From JACDHG01 sp963811585 (lineage in GTDB: Bacteria > Actinomycetota > Actinomycetes > Propionibacteriales > Nocardioidaceae): DNA of 64,000 nt. Below the pieces are notes generated by a model, which saw nothing but the letters and a program-made list of their open reading frames with translations, did not search any database and was not told the origin of the DNA. The stretch is taken from the NCBI GenBank assembly GCA_963811585.1, contig CAWERR010000009.1:805947-869946 (forward strand), written 5' to 3'. Each line of letters starts with the position of its first letter. Positions within the stretch are counted from its first letter, which is position 1. The position numbers and the translations under genes were made by a program. Positions 63,425 to 64,000 of the stretch are shown here, piece after piece.

Positions 63425-64000
63425 GGCCCGAGCTCGTCCTCGGGTTCAACCCGACCCCATCCGACCCGCGGCAGCTGCTCGCGCTGTCGGAGGCGCTGCG
63501 CAAGGTCGTCACGACTCTGACCCAGTCCAGGTCGAAGCTCGAGCGGATCGGGCGCACAGGGTCAGTCTGGGACGGTCCGGCAGGTGCGCCGATCGCAGCA
63601 CTCCTTCGCCGATACTCGATGCAGATGTCAGCTTTGGAGGAGTCGCTTGTCGACTGCCTGCAGGCGGTCGACGGGTGGCGCGAGACCGCAGAGGAGCGGC
63701 AGGCGCAGGTCGCCGACATCGTCGCCACGGTTGCTGACCTGGCGGGTGACCCCAGTGGCGACGACCGCCGTACCCGGCTGATCGCCACTGCACGCGAGCT
63801 CGGCGTCGAGCACGACCGCGCTGCGGCAGACCTGGCGGGCGCGTTCGAGGAGCTGTCCGGTGCCGTCGAGCAGATCATGCGCGCAGATGACGACCTGGCG
63901 GGCGAGCTCGACCGCGCTCTGCTCGCGCTGACCGCAGCCGTCGACGAGTGGCTTGATGCCGAGGCCCCCGAGCTCCTTCGTACTGCCATCGCCCTGGGCG
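63421..64000 (+). CDS. WXG-type N-terminal domain protein (cut by window end)
   Basis: The frame is open from ATG 63421 to the last base (193 codons), so the 3' end is missing. The first 90 residues form two predicted helices around a W-x-G turn (GSVWDGPAGAPIAALLRRYS), the layout of WXG100/LXG secretion domains. A long Ala/Asp/Glu-rich helical region follows. Such N-termini often carry C-terminal toxin domains, but none is visible here. Together with the preceding small gene it may begin a secreted-effector locus. Confidence 0.6.
   Translation, partial: MRPELVLGFNPTPSDPRQLLALSEALRKVVTTLTQSRSKLERIGRTGSVWDGPAGAPIAALLRRYSMQMSALEESLVDCLQAVDGWRETAEERQAQVADIVATVADLAGDPSGDDRRTRLIATARELGVEHDRAAADLAGAFEELSGAVEQIMRADDDLAGELDRALLALTAAVDEWLDAEAPELLRTAIALG

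Overview
The window is a gene-dense stretch of high-GC actinobacterial chromosome. GTG starts are frequent, stops and starts often overlap (ATGA/GTGA), and several features are typical of Actinobacteria: NucS, an RG/ND-rich insert in Rho, DUF2550 after atpC, a DUF222/HNH gene and the GlgE pathway. The GTCGAG..TGTCGAGA repeats and the DUF222/HNH gene point loosely to Propionibacteriales (Nocardioides-like). That placement is an inference. I see no phage, insertion sequence, CRISPR array or secondary-metabolite cluster.

Layout. 0-7.5 kb: an Arg tRNA, an orphan receiver protein and the argS-lysA-hom-thrC-thrB amino-acid operon. 7.8-14 kb: rho, rpmE, prfA, prmC, the threonylcarbamoyl-AMP synthase gene and a WecA-type transferase gene. 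14-22.3 kb: the full ATP synthase operon (atpI, atpZ-like, BEFHAGDC), with a Rex-operator-like palindrome in front, then DUF2550. 22.3-34.8 kb: cobalamin adenosyltransferase, an SDR, a STAS protein, ethylmalonyl-CoA mutase, a badly frame-disrupted block (saccharopine-dehydrogenase-like, histidine phosphatase, ferritin), D-amino-acid oxidase, NucS, a secreted TIMP-like protein, a duplicated 3-hydroxyacyl-CoA dehydrogenase and a hydrolase. 34.8-44.7 kb: minus-strand epi-ccr-DivIVA-like-AI-2E divergent from plus-strand thiolase-meaB, then small membrane/PH genes, MarR and isobutyryl-CoA mutase. 44.7-50 kb: a repeat cluster, the DUF222/HNH gene, a GNAT-Nudix fusion, a TPR-thioredoxin and envelope proteins. 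50-63 kb: glgE-treS-mak-glgB on the minus strand, an SsuABC-type transporter and glgP. 63-64 kb: the start of what may be a WXG-type secreted or toxin locus, cut by the window end.

How the genes work together. Thiolase, 3-hydroxyacyl-CoA dehydrogenase, crotonyl-CoA carboxylase/reductase, epimerase and ethylmalonyl-CoA mutase cover most of the acetyl-CoA to methylsuccinyl-CoA part of the ethylmalonyl-CoA pathway. Isobutyryl-CoA mutase can feed it from valine via butyryl-CoA. The adenosyltransferase and MeaB supply and protect the B12 cofactor. GlgE, TreS, Mak, GlgB and GlgP handle alpha-glucan, trehalose and maltose-1-phosphate. From memory, the order of core genes follows the Streptomyces coelicolor SCO5353-SCO5444 region in shortened form.

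Quality note. No broken gene was seen before 26.3 kb. After that, many conserved genes with intact catalytic motifs carry single-base frameshifts (ferritin, DivIVA-like, ccr, HNH, glgB, mak, glgE, and very densely 26.3-29.0 kb). I read most of these as sequencing or assembly indels rather than gene death, and list such genes as one feature across the breaks. Five regulatory signals stand out: a Rex-like site before atp, an iron box between ferritin and a Cys-rich gene, a perfect 20-bp palindrome between marR and icmA, a perfect hairpin after the transporter's binding-protein gene, and an 18-bp-stem hairpin between rpmE and prfA.
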